DNA of 38,706 nt from Gemmatimonadota bacterium (lineage in GTDB: Bacteria > Gemmatimonadota > Gemmatimonadetes > Gemmatimonadales > GWC2-71-9): positions 1 to 38,706 of the forward strand of contig QHUM01000058.1 in assembly GCA_003222135.1 (NCBI GenBank). The letters run 5' to 3'. Positions 1 to 11,709 of the stretch are shown piece after piece; the first letter of the stretch is position 1; each line of letters begins with the position of its first letter. Below the pieces are notes generated by a model, which saw only the letters and a program-made list of their open reading frames with translations, was not told the origin of the DNA and did not search any database. The position numbers and the translations under genes were made by a program.

Positions 1-2
1 CC

Positions 3-662
3 TATTTCGGCGTTGTAGATCTGGCGGGTTTCCCCAAAGATCCGTTCTACCTGTACCAGAGCGCGTGGACGGACCGGCCGATGCTGCACTTGTTGCCGCA
101 CTGGAACTGGAAGGCGGGGGACACCATCGACGTGTGGGCCTATACCAATGAGGACGAGGTGGAGCTGTTCCTGAACGGCGTCTCTCTTGGCGTGAGGCGG
201 AAGCAGGGCGACGTGTTGCATCTGATGTGGCGCGTCGTGTACGCGCCGGGGACGCTGCGCGCGGTGGCGCGCAAGAGCGGCCAGGTCATGGCGACCGAAG
301 AGGTGAAGACCGCCGGCGCGCCCGCGCGCATCGCGCTCGTCCCCGACCGCTCGGAGCTCCGTGCCGGCGGAGCAGACCTGTCGTTCGTCACCGTGCAGGT
401 GCTCGACCGCGCGGGCGTCGCGGTGCCCACGGCGGACCACCTGATCCGCTTCCGGCTGGCGGGCGATGCGCGGATCGCGGGCGTGGACAACGGCGACCAG
501 ATCAGCCACGCGCCCTTCAACGGCGACCGCGTGAAGCTCTTCAACGGAAAGGCGCTGGTGATCGTCCGGGCCGGTGAGCGGGCGGGGACGGCCACCCTGA
601 CGGCTGAAGCCGACGGGCTGGAGCCCGCCAGCGTTCGCTTCGAGCTTGGGCCAGGTCGCTGA
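3..662 (+). CDS. Glycoside hydrolase family 2 protein (beta-galactosidase-like), C-terminal part
   Basis: The frame is open from the left edge (first full codon at 3) to a TGA at 660-662, so only the last 219 residues are visible and the catalytic domain lies outside. The fragment begins with YFGVVDLAGFPKDPFYLYQS, the typical end of the GH2 TIM barrel. It continues with a DUF4982-like beta domain (WAYTNEDEVELFLNGVSLG) and ends in an Ig-like domain of the kind that closes many GH2 beta-galactosidases. The exact substrate cannot be read from this part. It faces the large minus-strand run and is separated from it by only 10 bp (663-672), with no obvious terminator hairpin between the convergent stop codons. 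An exported glycan-trimming enzyme would fit the neighbourhood, but its signal peptide, if any, is outside the window. Confidence 0.85.
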   Translation, partial: YFGVVDLAGFPKDPFYLYQSAWTDRPMLHLLPHWNWKAGDTIDVWAYTNEDEVELFLNGVSLGVRRKQGDVLHLMWRVVYAPGTLRAVARKSGQVMATEEVKTAGAPARIALVPDRSELRAGGADLSFVTVQVLDRAGVAVPTADHLIRFRLAGDARIAGVDNGDQISHAPFNGDRVKLFNGKALVIVRAGERAGTATLTAEADGLEPASVRFELGPGR

Positions 663-672
663 AGCGGAGTGA

Positions 673-2508
673 TCACCTCGACTGACGCAACACCACTCGG
701 TAACCGCCGCGCAGCACCTTTCCCTGCGTGGTGAGCACCAGACGCTCGACACGGTCGCCCCAAACGGAGCGGAGCTGTTGGTCGGACACCGGGATCTCCT
801 CTACGGTGGCCTGCAGCTCGTGGGCATCGAAGGTCAGGAGATAGCGACTGCCCAAGTGCACCTCGCCGGGCCGGGAGGTGTCCACGCTGAGAGGTGTCAT
901 CAGGCTCAGGCGCGCCGGCTCCTTCCACTCCCTCAGCTCGTACCGGTCCTCCAGCTCCACCGCCGGCGCTGTGCGGTCGAGCGTCACGCGACGCTGCCAG
1001 CGCTGGACCGCCGCCGCGGCAGGATAGGCGGCCCCCGCCGCCTGCATGATGCCGTTTATGGTCGGCAGGTTATGATAGGCGGATTGCATCGTCCAGATTT
1101 CGTACCGCTGCGAGCTGAACGTTTTGGCGGAGTAGGTCTCCACCCCGAGGTCGATCAGCACCGGCGTACCATCCCCATAGACGACGAAGTTGCCGACGTC
1201 GTTGTGGTTGTGGCTCTGCCCGTTGTGGCCGCCCCACGCGGCGACGTACAAGCCCACGCTCGAGTCGGGAGTGGACCGCGCGGCCATGAGCTGGAGATCC
1301 GCCAGCCAGACGGAGCCGAGCAGTGGCTCAGCGACCTGCGCGGTGGCGATCTCCCGCGCGATGAGCAGGGCCGGCAGGATGCGTCCGGGAGACGAAGCGC
1401 CCGGTCGGTACGGCCCGCGGCGCTGCGCCAGCAGCGCTCCGAATCCCTGCATGAGCGGATCGCCGATGCGCTGCCCGTATTGATACACCAGCTCGGCATC
1501 AGGCCTGATTTTCGCCGAGGCGTCACCCATCGGGACGAAGTACTGGTCCTTGATGTAGACCCGGTAAATGTATTGCCCCATGTTGCGGACGAGCGGCGAG
1601 CTGTAGATGTCCACCTTGCCATTGGTCGCGCTGCGAAGCAGCTCCAGGTTGTCGAACAGCGACGCCCCGGCCCGCCCCCAGTACCCCGGGCCTTCGTCCG
1701 AGGCACCGTCGTCCGGGTACACGTTGATGAAGTTGTCGAGGCTGCGCATGATCTTGTACACGGACATGGCGCGGTGCTGCGGGTCGGCCTCGAGCAGCAG
1801 GACAGCGGCGAGCCAGTTGGAGTTGATCCAGGGGTTCCAGTTGTTGACGTCCTTGCGTTCCCCAAACCCCATCCACCAGAAGTCGTCGCGCTGCAACGCC
1901 GGGGTGAGGAGGCGACGGTCGACCTCCGCGCGGATACGCTTCCGCAGGAGTGGCGACACTTTATCGAGCCGGTCTGCGAGTAGGTAGTCGGTCCACGCGA
2001 GCAGTGCGCCTGTTTCCGCCGCGAACAGGTCGACGATCGGCTCGGTAACGTCCGGTAGGCCGTTCCCGGCTCGTTGCATACCGAGGTGCGCGGTCGATCC
2101 CCAGAAGGTTTGCTCGGAGATCGCCCAGATCCCATCGGCGATCTCGTCCAGGAAGCGGCCCGCGTTCTCGAATACCTCCGCGAGGACCAGAGTCGTCAGC
2201 TTCGCACGCTGCCGGGTGTTCAGCGCGTCGTAGGTCGACCGGTTCCCGTTGCGGATGTACTGCAGCGTCAGCGTGGCCGGGATTCGCTCCCATGTCGTGC
2301 CGAGGTACTGCTGCGCTTCCCGGATGAACCCGGCGCGAATCTCCTGGGGCACCGCCTCCCAGTCAGTCCTGTCCTGGATGGTGGGATACGGATGCCACCG
2401 CACGGCCGGGATCAACGCGGCGGCGAGGGCCTGCTCGCCTAGTCCACCGGTCAGGAGGTTTCTGGGACCCTGGCCCGCGAGGAGGAGGAATACCGCGAAG
2501 AGCTTCAT
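673..2508 (-). CDS. Heparinase II/III-family polysaccharide lyase
   Basis: A 611-residue protein and the last gene of the 26-gene minus-strand run. The ATG at 2508-2506 overlaps the TGA of the upstream GH106 gene (ATGA), which decides the start; the open frame continues upstream only as overlap with that gene. The N-terminus (MKLFAVFLLLAGQG) is hydrophobic and suggests export, though the cleavage site is unclear. The first half is an alpha-helical toroid-like region with NNWNPWINSNW and YWGRAGASLFDN. The second half is the heparinase II/III C-terminal beta domain with GGHNGQSHNHNDVGNF followed by PVLIDLGVETY. In characterised relatives, Asn, His and Tyr residues in such motifs serve uronate-polysaccharide beta-elimination. 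I infer a lyase acting on a uronate-containing backbone, matching the hexuronate genes at the other end of the run. The exact PL family and substrate are not decidable by eye. Confidence 0.85.
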   Translation of the reverse strand: MKLFAVFLLLAGQGPRNLLTGGLGEQALAAALIPAVRWHPYPTIQDRTDWEAVPQEIRAGFIREAQQYLGTTWERIPATLTLQYIRNGNRSTYDALNTRQRAKLTTLVLAEVFENAGRFLDEIADGIWAISEQTFWGSTAHLGMQRAGNGLPDVTEPIVDLFAAETGALLAWTDYLLADRLDKVSPLLRKRIRAEVDRRLLTPALQRDDFWWMGFGERKDVNNWNPWINSNWLAAVLLLEADPQHRAMSVYKIMRSLDNFINVYPDDGASDEGPGYWGRAGASLFDNLELLRSATNGKVDIYSSPLVRNMGQYIYRVYIKDQYFVPMGDASAKIRPDAELVYQYGQRIGDPLMQGFGALLAQRRGPYRPGASSPGRILPALLIAREIATAQVAEPLLGSVWLADLQLMAARSTPDSSVGLYVAAWGGHNGQSHNHNDVGNFVVYGDGTPVLIDLGVETYSAKTFSSQRYEIWTMQSAYHNLPTINGIMQAAGAAYPAAAAVQRWQRRVTLDRTAPAVELEDRYELREWKEPARLSLMTPLSVDTSRPGEVHLGSRYLLTFDAHELQATVEEIPVSDQQLRSVWGDRVERLVLTTQGKVLRGGYRVVLRQSR

Positions 2509-5051
2509 CTGTCTCGGGACGCGAGGGGCTCGAGGCGTACGGGCCCCAGCAGCCCGGAGGGCCTGAGCGGCCAGCTTGCAGCGTCGAAGGGTTTGTAGTC
2601 GATGCCGACGAAGTTGATATCCGCGAACACCTTCCACGGCACGCGCCGCACGTCCAAATCGCGGATGCGGTTCGCCGAGAGGTTCGTCACCTCGATCTCC
2701 AGCTCGTTGCCGGTCCGCCGCAGCGGTCCCGTCTCCACGCGGAACGGGCGGGCGAACACGATGCCCAACTCCTGCCCGTTGAGGCGCACGCGCGCACTCT
2801 CGGCAACTCTGCCCAGGTCCAGCAGGTACGAGCTCGCTTCCCCGGGCGCGTCGAAGCGAATCGCGTAGCGTGCGGTACCGGCGAACCGCCGCGCCTCCTC
2901 ATCCCCACGCTCCGTCCAGGAGACGAGCGTATCCGAGCTGAACGCGGCTGGGAGCACCGGTCCCCCGACAAGAAAGGTCACCGACCAGTTCCCCCGCAAC
3001 TCCAGCGGTGTTCCGACCGGCCGCAGATAGGGCCAGGGAGCACCGGTCACCGGGCGATCGAACGCGCGAAGGATGAGGGACGCGCCGGGCTCGAGCTGGA
3101 GGTACACCTCCGCTTGGCCATCCGTGCGCGTGCGCAGCAGCGCGAGGCCGGTCCGCTCGCTCATGGGGTCCATGATCGCTACCGTGCCGGCGGGCACGGC
3201 CAACGGCATCCAGCCATCCAGGGTAGTCGCCCCGGTGTAGCTGATGAAATAGTCGTGGCCTCCCTGCTGCTTCCGGCGAATGAACCGCACTCCCGCGCGA
3301 TCCACCATACGCTCGCGACGGACGCCTGCGGCGTCGAGCAGCCGCTCCACGTCATGTCCCACCAGCACGCGTCCCGTTCCCACCACGCTGCGGCGCACGC
3401 CGTTCCCGTCCGCCTCTCCCAGCGCGAGTCGCCGCTTCGCGTCCTCCAGCCGGCGCCGTCGTTCCGGCAGGCGGCCCAAACCCGGTACATCCGCAGGGAG
3501 CTGGTCGACGAAGACGACAGTGGCGCCGGCGCGCGCGAGATCGAGCAGCCGTCCGAAGGTCGCGTCCGGCATGTGATCGGTGGGCGGTACCAGGATGGCG
3601 CGGTAGTCCGACGTCGCGACGTTGGTCGGGAGCAGCCGATCCGATACGTAGTCGAAGCCGTAGCCCCTCTGCCACAGCACCCGGGCGACCGCACCGACGG
3701 ACTTCTGGTGCAACCAACCCGGTTGCTGCACCTCGAAGTCCATACGCAGACCGGTCGTGTCGTGCCAATTGTCGTAGATCGGCCAGTAGAGGAGAACGTC
3801 GTTGTCGGGCCGGCCCGACTGCAGGATGGATTGGACGCGTGCGACGTATCGGTTCATCGCCGGCAGGTCTCGCCAGATGGCGTTGCGCGGATTCAGCTCG
3901 GTCGAGGCGTAGAACTGCCAGCCCGGCCAGGCGGCATCCCGCGGCGAATAGGCCGTGCCGTGATAAATCACGTGGTTCACACCGCTCACGAACAGCTGGT
4001 CGACCGCCTGCTTGAGCTGGTCCAAGGTGACCGTGAAGTGCTCCCCCAGCCACGTCGCCGTCTCGGCGGACGTGAGTCGTCGCCCGGCGACATGCGCGGC
4101 CGATGAGGCGAATTTGCTGATGAGCGGATCGCTGCCGGAGTCGCCCAGCGGTCCGAAGAGTTCCGTCTCCGGGATGTCGCTGGCGGCGTAGAGGTCGAGC
4201 AGGTTGCCGGGCGAGCCGTGCGCCTGGTTGCGGCTGAGGCTGCCGCGCTCGTGCGCCCACGCGGTCAACGGGCGGAGCAGATGCTCGAGCAGCAGCTCGT
4301 CCAGCGTCTCCCGGTAGTCCGACTTCACGCGCGCCACGACATCCGGGTCTCCCTCCCCGCGCAGGGCAGGGAGGTAGCCCTTCAAGTCGTAACCGCGCCG
4401 CCGCAGGAATTCCTCGAACAGTTCGGCCGAGCCGTTCCCGGTATACTCAAATGAGTCGTGGAAGAACGCGCGGATCGTGCCACGGGACACGGTCTTGGTG
4501 CGATCGCCATAGGCATCCAGATAACGCCGCACCGCGACGCGCGAGAATGGATCGAGGGCGTTTCCCTCGCCACCCGGCGCGGCTCGCTTCACCTTGTCGC
4601 CGGCGGGACGGATTTGCGCGACATATGCGCCGCGCACGCTGTCGACCGCGATGCGAAGCGACGCGACGGCATCTTCCACGCGCACACTGGGTCCACCGAG
4701 CCGCCATCCCGAGCCGGGCGGCATGTCGAGGCCCAGTCCCAGGCGCCGGGCCTCGGCGGCGGCATGGAGTAACAGCTCGATCCACCGGTCCGACAAGTAG
4801 GGAACGAACGCGCGCTCGTATCCTCGCACTCCGTAGATACTCGTCACCTCTACCCCGCCGAAGCCGCCGGCGGCCAGCGTCTCCAACTCGGCGCTGAGGT
4901 TCGCGCTATCGACCGCACTGCCCATCCACCACCAGCGCGTCCACGGCTTGGTTTCGGAGGTCGTCTCGGGCCACGCCAAGTCGGCCGACTGTCCCACGGC
5001 GACCTGGGCGAGGAGAAGCAGTGGCAGGAGCGCCCGCCAGAGCGGCGACAT
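2505..5051 (-). CDS. GH106-type alpha-L-rhamnosidase, exported
   Basis: An 848-residue protein. The start is the ATG at 5051-5049, which shares one base with the stop of the small membrane-protein gene upstream (TGATG). It opens with a signal peptide (MSPLWRALLPLLLLAQVAVG, then QS). The next region, KPWTRWWWMGSAVDSANLSA and GGFGGVEVTSIYG, is the N-terminal signature of the large GH106-like glycosyl hydrolases. AFFHDSFEYTGNG is a likely acidic active-site stretch. The last 150 residues form a galactose-binding-like domain (YLLDLGRVAESARVRLNGQE). Family members remove terminal L-rhamnose from pectic and other glycans in the periplasm or outside the cell. It is 4-bp coupled to the lyase downstream and sits with rhamnose catabolism genes. 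At 848 residues it is somewhat short for GH106, and some sequences with this N-terminus are unassigned, so activity is inferred. Confidence 0.82.
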   Translation of the reverse strand: MSPLWRALLPLLLLAQVAVGQSADLAWPETTSETKPWTRWWWMGSAVDSANLSAELETLAAGGFGGVEVTSIYGVRGYERAFVPYLSDRWIELLLHAAAEARRLGLGLDMPPGSGWRLGGPSVRVEDAVASLRIAVDSVRGAYVAQIRPAGDKVKRAAPGGEGNALDPFSRVAVRRYLDAYGDRTKTVSRGTIRAFFHDSFEYTGNGSAELFEEFLRRRGYDLKGYLPALRGEGDPDVVARVKSDYRETLDELLLEHLLRPLTAWAHERGSLSRNQAHGSPGNLLDLYAASDIPETELFGPLGDSGSDPLISKFASSAAHVAGRRLTSAETATWLGEHFTVTLDQLKQAVDQLFVSGVNHVIYHGTAYSPRDAAWPGWQFYASTELNPRNAIWRDLPAMNRYVARVQSILQSGRPDNDVLLYWPIYDNWHDTTGLRMDFEVQQPGWLHQKSVGAVARVLWQRGYGFDYVSDRLLPTNVATSDYRAILVPPTDHMPDATFGRLLDLARAGATVVFVDQLPADVPGLGRLPERRRRLEDAKRRLALGEADGNGVRRSVVGTGRVLVGHDVERLLDAAGVRRERMVDRAGVRFIRRKQQGGHDYFISYTGATTLDGWMPLAVPAGTVAIMDPMSERTGLALLRTRTDGQAEVYLQLEPGASLILRAFDRPVTGAPWPYLRPVGTPLELRGNWSVTFLVGGPVLPAAFSSDTLVSWTERGDEEARRFAGTARYAIRFDAPGEASSYLLDLGRVAESARVRLNGQELGIVFARPFRVETGPLRRTGNELEIEVTNLSANRIRDLDVRRVPWKVFADINFVGIDYKPFDAASWPLRPSGLLGPVRLEPLASRDR

Positions 5052-5230
5052 CACTCGTGCGGCTTGGTCTTTAGCATCCAGAACGGCGCGCTGCCGAACC
5101 ACAGCACCGTACCCACGAGCATCAGCGCGGCGTGGGTTGCCCAGGCGATCCTCCCGGCGAACACCAGGAAGGACGGAACCACCGTGAGCCCGAGGCCGGC
5201 GAAGGAAATCAGCTTGAGCAGGGTCCGCAT
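5051..5230 (-). CDS. Small two-helix membrane protein (59 aa), possible transporter partner
   Basis: A small gene easily missed. Translating 5230 to 5051 on the minus strand gives 59 residues starting MRTLLKLISFAGLGLTVVPS and ending FWMLKTKPHE. Two hydrophobic segments are evident: about residues 4-24 (LLKLISFAGLGLTVVPSFLVF) and 30-51 (WATHAALMLVGTVLWFGSAP and onward). They are joined by a short basic turn (AGRI) and followed by a charged tail. The ATG lies 6 bp after the stop of the NCS1 transporter gene, and its TGA shares a base with the ATG of the GH106 gene (TGATG), so it is firmly built into the operon. I do not recognise a named family. The size, topology and position beside a secondary transporter resemble small accessory subunits of some symporters, but this is inference only. 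Confidence 0.72.
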   Translation of the reverse strand: MRTLLKLISFAGLGLTVVPSFLVFAGRIAWATHAALMLVGTVLWFGSAPFWMLKTKPHE

Positions 5231-5236
5231 GGTCGG

Positions 5237-6663
5237 CTACGCCTCGGCCCGGGCCGCTCGGAGCTGGGCCGGTTGTTGGATGGCGCTCAGGCCCACATAG
5301 AGAACCGTGGCGATGAACCAGCCGGGCAGCCCGAGGAAGAAGATCTCCAGACCCCAGATGGCGTTGATCGCCCAGCACGCGACGAGGGTGATGACCCAGG
5401 TCAATGCGGCCGGCCAACTGAACAGCAGACTCTTCCACTCGGCGAAGCGCTGCCGCAAGCCGAGCCTCGGCAGGAGCCAGAAATCCGCGAAGATCACCGC
5501 CCCCATCGGCATGAGGATCAGCCCGTACAGCGCCACGAAGTCGAGCAGCCGCATCATCAGGGCGGGGAAGATCGCGGCGGCCGTGGTCACCGCGCCGGCC
5601 ACGAGCGTCACCTTCCAGCGCTTCCAGTTGGGCGAGATGGTCTGGAGCGCCAGGCCGGCGCGGTACAGCGTGGGGTTGGCCGTGGTCCACGATGCGATCA
5701 CCACGGTGGCGGCCCCGGTCACGCCCGCCCCCAGGTAGGCGATGGGGCCGGGCGCCACGTCACCCAGCGCGGCGGCGCACAGGATGCCCGATGCGATCCA
5801 GGCGACGAAGTGCCCCAGATACATGCCGCACGCGCTCAAGAAGCCGTACTGCCACCGCTTCGCGTAGCGGAGCACGGTCATGTCGGCCATCCCGATGTGC
5901 ATGGCCATGTTGCAAAACCAGGCGAAGAACATGATGTGCCAAAAGCTGAACTTGGCTACGCCGTGCGCCGGAACGCCGGTCCAGATACGCTCGCTCGCGA
6001 CCCGCCAGAAGTCCCCCAAGGACGTGACGCCGAGCCGGGGCAACACGGCCACGGCCGCCGCCACGAATACCATGAACATCCACGGGGACGCGACCTGCCC
6101 GGCGGCGGCGATCTTCTCGAACCCGAGGATCGCCAGCGCCGTGACCGTGATCCCCACCAGGAACACCACCAGCACCCAGCCCACCGAGTTGGGATACACG
6201 TCGTTCAGCCTCGGCATCGCCATCCCGAGCGGGAGGCCCACCGCCGTGGCGGCCACCGAGATCATGCTTCCCGCCAGAAAGCAGAACATCAGGGCGTTGA
6301 CGATGTTGTAGACGAACAGCAGGTTCGGCCCGGTGATCTTCCGCAGGTGCCAGTAGAGGTTGAGCCGTGTCCTCGTGGCAATGGGTGCCGTGATGAAGGC
6401 CCAGCTGAGCACCGCGAGCAGGTTGCCGACGAGCAGTCCCAGCACCAGGTCTCGAGCTGCCACCCCGTGCGCCACGAACAGCGGCCCGATCACGAACTCG
6501 GTCCCCGCCAGGTGCTCGCCGGCGTACAGCCCGATGAAGCTGCCGGGCCCCTGCAGCCGGTCCGGCGGCACCGGCTCGCGGTCGAACTCGTTGATGGCGT
6601 CCAGGCGGTCCGCCAGCGACTGCTGGGCGACCTGGGCTGCGGCCGCGCGCGCTGGGAGTGTGC

Positions 6664-6667
<4 letters not shown>
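5237..6667 (-). CDS. NCS1-family (purine/cytosine permease-like) secondary transporter
   Basis: A 476-residue inner-membrane protein starting at the ATG of 6667-6665, which overlaps the stop of the rhamnulose-phosphate aldolase/dehydrogenase gene by 4 bp. It has about 12 hydrophobic segments. The N-terminal half, with EFVIGPLFVAHGVAARDLVL, AFITAPIATRTRLNLYWHLR and FVYNIVNALMFC, looks like nucleobase:cation symporter-1 / cytosine permease proteins, which import purines, pyrimidines, allantoin or hydantoins with H+ or Na+. Nothing nearby deals with nucleobases. All flanking genes handle L-rhamnose, and the gene is translationally coupled to rhamnose enzymes. I therefore infer that this member carries L-rhamnose, another deoxysugar or an oligosaccharide, or that it is a family recruited for sugar uptake. 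The family call is good; the substrate is open. Confidence 0.8.
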
Positions 6668-8927
<2,260 letters not shown>

Positions 8928-8931
<4 letters not shown>

Positions 8932-10391
8932 CGCGCCGGCACCGCCACGGGCAGGAATTCGCTCAATTGGGCGCTCGCGCGGACCACGTCACGGATCGCC
9001 ACGCCGTCCGGCAGGTCGCCGAGCGTGCGCGCCTGCACGAGGAGGTTCCCCAGGGCGGTGGCTTCCTCGGGACCGGCTACCACCCGGCGTCCGCACGCGT
9101 CAGCGGTGAGCTGGTTCAAGAGCCGGTTCCGGGCGCCGCCCCCCACGATGTGCACGACCCGGGCGCGAATGCCGGTGAGCACCGCGAGCTCCTCGAGCGT
9201 GCGCCGATAGCTGTCGGCCAGGCTCTCGAGTACGAGGCGGCAAGTCTCGCCGCGGGTGGCCGGCACGGGAGCCCCGGTGTCGTGACAGGCCGCCGCCAAC
9301 TTCGCCACCATGCCGCCGCGCTCGCCGAACTGAGGCGCATCGAGATCGATCACCTGGCCTGAGGCGGAGCCCGCCGCTTCGGCGAACAGTGCCTCCCACG
9401 CAATCCGGGAATCATCCGCCGCCCATTCGCGGAGACATTCCTCGAGCACCCACATACCGGTGCGGTTCTTCAGGAACCGGATCGTTCCATCGAGCCCGAC
9501 CTCGTTCGTGAACCCCGCCCGGCGCGCGGCCGCCGTCAGCACCGGCGCGCGCAATTCCGCGCCCACCAGCGACCACGTGCCGGAGCTGATGTACGCCCAC
9601 GGCTCGTCGCCCGACGCCGGCACCGCGGCGACGGCGGCCGCGGTATCGTGCGAACACGATGCGACCACGAGGGGGCGGTGCCCCGTGCCGCGGACCGTGG
9701 CAGGTAGCACATCCGGCAGCACCGGACCGAGGATGGTGCCCGGATTCACGATCGCCGGCCAGCGCGCGGGATCGTCCCCGGCAGCCCGGATCACTTCTCG
9801 CGACCACCCGCCAGCACGCACGTCGAACAGCTGCGTCGTGCTCGCCATCGTGCGTTCGGCGACGGGGCGGCCGCTCAGGCGGTACAGGAAGTAGTCGGCG
9901 ATCAGCAGCCGCGTCTCCGTCCGCGCCACCACTGCAGGCTCGTCCATCAGATCTGCCACGACCTGGGGGAGCGTATTGAATTCCAGACACTGGATCCCCG
10001 TCACGGCGTACAGCGCGTCGGGGTCGATGCGACGGAACACCTCGGCCAAGCGCCCCCGGGTGCGCGGGTCGCGGTACGCGTACGGGAGCCGGAGCGGCGC
10101 GCCGTCCGCACCGAGAGGAACGTAGTCGACCGCCCAACTGTCGACGGACACCGAGCGGAGCGTTGGCGCCGTGTCGAGGGCGCCGGCGAGCGCGGTGCGC
10201 AGTTCATCCCACAACGCATCCACGTGCCAGTAGAGGTGCCCTGCCTGCTCGATCATCGGGACACGGAAGCGGTGCACCTCACGGGTCGCGACCCGCCATC
10301 CCTCCGGCAGTCGCTGGAGCGTCCCGAGCACCGCGCGGCCGCTCGACGCGCCGAGGTCGATCGCGAGATAACTGGGCGGCGTCGGTGCCAC
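8928..10391 (-). CDS. rhaB: L-rhamnulokinase (FGGY kinase)
   Basis: A 487-residue sugar kinase. The start is a GTG at 10391-10389, three bases after the rhaI stop (TAG at 10397-10395). The N-terminal ATP-binding motif AIDLGASSGRAVLG is the rhamnulokinase version of the FGGY phosphate-1 loop. YISSGTWSLVGAEL and IVGGGARNRLLNQLTADACG (followed by R-R-V-V-A-G-P-E-E-A) are the C-terminal nucleotide-binding motifs. SVDSWAVDYVPLG is typical of rhamnulokinases and separates it from xylulokinase and glycerol kinase. It phosphorylates L-rhamnulose to L-rhamnulose-1-phosphate in the cytoplasm, between RhaI and the downstream aldolase fusion. The length matches the family (about 480-490). Confidence 0.96.
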
Positions 10392-10394
10392 GGC

Positions 10395-11705
10395 CTACAG
10401 GCTCCGCGGTGGGACATACCCGCCGCCGCTTCGTTGTGCCGCCACGCGCGCCCGGTAGCCTGACGCGCGGAACGCGAGCACCGGGTCGAGCGCGGCACCG
10501 GCGCGGCGGCGCGCTTCCGCTACCAGCGGGCGCGCGTCCGTCTCGAACGCATCCTTGAGGGTGCGCTCCGCCAACAGCACATCGCCGGACTCCTGGTACG
10601 CGGCGAGCGCCTCGTGATCGACGAGCTGCGCTTTCGCGTAGGCGAGCTGGAGCTGGTCCACCGTCTGGAGCAAGTCCTCGACGGGGTCCTTGATGTTGTG
10701 GCTCTGATCGATCATGTAGGCGGGCCTGAACCCCGCTAGTCGCTCGCGCTCGGCCAGAACCAGCTCGTGAAAGACCAGGAACAAGCCGTACGGCTTGATC
10801 GACCCGGCCGTGAGGTCGTCGTCGCCGTACTTCGAGTCGTTGAAATGGAAGCCGCCGAGCTTCCCCGCGCCGAGCAGCCGCGCCACCACCAGCTCGATGT
10901 TCGTGTTCGGCAGATGGTGCCCCAGGTCCACGAGGCACTGGGCGCGCTCGCCCAACGCTTGCGCGAGCAGCAGGGACGAGCCCCAGTCCTGGACGACCGT
11001 GGCGTAGAACGCCGGCTCGTAGGGCTTGTGCTCTGTGAACAGCCGCCACCCGGCGGGGAGCGCGCCGTAGACGTCCTGGAGGCAGTCCAGCACGCGGTCG
11101 AAGCTCTTGCGGAGCGACATTTGCCCCGGGTAGTTCGACCCGTCGGCGAGCCAAACGGTGATCGCCTCGGCGCCGAGTGCCTGCCCCACCTCGATCACGT
11201 GGAGATGGTGCGTCACCGCCTGGCGTCGCACGGCGGCATCGGGGTGGCTGAAGGAGCCGAGCTTGTAGCTCAGCATCTGGCCGGGCTGGTCTTGGAACGT
11301 GTTCGAGTTGACGGCGTCGAAGCCGAGGCCGATCTCGGCGGCGAGGGCGCGTAGCGCGGGGGCGTCGTCGGGCTCGTCCCAAGGGATATGGAGCGAGACG
11401 CGCGGCGCGGCGCCGGTGAGACGGTGGACGACCGCGGCGTCCGCCAGCTTCTCGGCGAGCGTGCGCGGCTCGCCGGGACCGGGGAAGCGGCCGAACCGCG
11501 TCCCGCCGGTGCCGAGCGCCCAGGACGGCACGGCCACCGCGAACCGCCCGACGGCCTCCACCACCGCCTCGGCGCGCTGCCCGCGGCGGGCGAGCCGCTC
11601 GGCGAGCGCTTCGTAGTCGCGCTCGTGGTTGCGGAGTGCATCGGCGCCCGGAGACAGCGCGACCTGGTCGGGGGTGCGGGTCGTCAGGATGCCCCTCCTC
11701 CACAA
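10395..11705 (-). CDS. rhaI: L-rhamnose isomerase, RhaI type
   Basis: An up to 436-residue xylose-isomerase-like TIM-barrel protein. The metal and substrate motifs are visible: VDLGHHLPNTNIELV, GGFHFNDSKYGDDDL and AYMIDQSHNIKDPVEDLL. This is the RhaI (Pseudomonas/rhizobial) type, unrelated in detail to E. coli RhaA. It converts L-rhamnose to L-rhamnulose, the first catabolic step. The start is uncertain. The frame has no ATG until deep in the protein, except one at 11819 that overlaps the GH78 gene by 110 bp. The closest conventional start is TTG at 11705, 4 bp after the GH78 stop, and it is used here. However, a strong Shine-Dalgarno GGAGG (11698-11694) lies inside that version, 6 bases upstream of a CTG at 11687, which may be the true start (430 residues). 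An L-rhamnose mutarotase (RhaM) gene was not seen nearby. Confidence 0.92.
   Translation of the reverse strand: MWRRGILTTRTPDQVALSPGADALRNHERDYEALAERLARRGQRAEAVVEAVGRFAVAVPSWALGTGGTRFGRFPGPGEPRTLAEKLADAAVVHRLTGAAPRVSLHIPWDEPDDAPALRALAAEIGLGFDAVNSNTFQDQPGQMLSYKLGSFSHPDAAVRRQAVTHHLHVIEVGQALGAEAITVWLADGSNYPGQMSLRKSFDRVLDCLQDVYGALPAGWRLFTEHKPYEPAFYATVVQDWGSSLLLAQALGERAQCLVDLGHHLPNTNIELVVARLLGAGKLGGFHFNDSKYGDDDLTAGSIKPYGLFLVFHELVLAERERLAGFRPAYMIDQSHNIKDPVEDLLQTVDQLQLAYAKAQLVDHEALAAYQESGDVLLAERTLKDAFETDARPLVAEARRRAGAALDPVLAFRASGYRARVAAQRSGGGYVPPRSL
11694..11699 (-). promoter_or_regulatory. Strong Shine-Dalgarno AGGAGG for rhaI
   Basis: On the minus strand AGGAGG (followed by GG) lies between the GH78 stop codon (11712-11710) and the conserved part of RhaI. 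It is 6 bases upstream of an in-frame CTG (11687-11685) and directly overlapped by the alternative TTG-started frame. A consensus ribosome-binding site with ideal spacing to CTG argues that translation starts at CTG, or possibly ATC at 11690, rather than at TTG 11705. Few junctions in this run have such a clear site, because most use stop-start overlap. Confidence 0.6.
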
Positions 11706-11709
11706 CGGC

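Noticed and set aside
5052..5690. N-terminal extension of the GH106-type protein by more than 200 residues
   Set aside because: The extension overlaps the small membrane protein and transporter genes and lacks any fold. A good signal peptide starts at the ATG of 5051.
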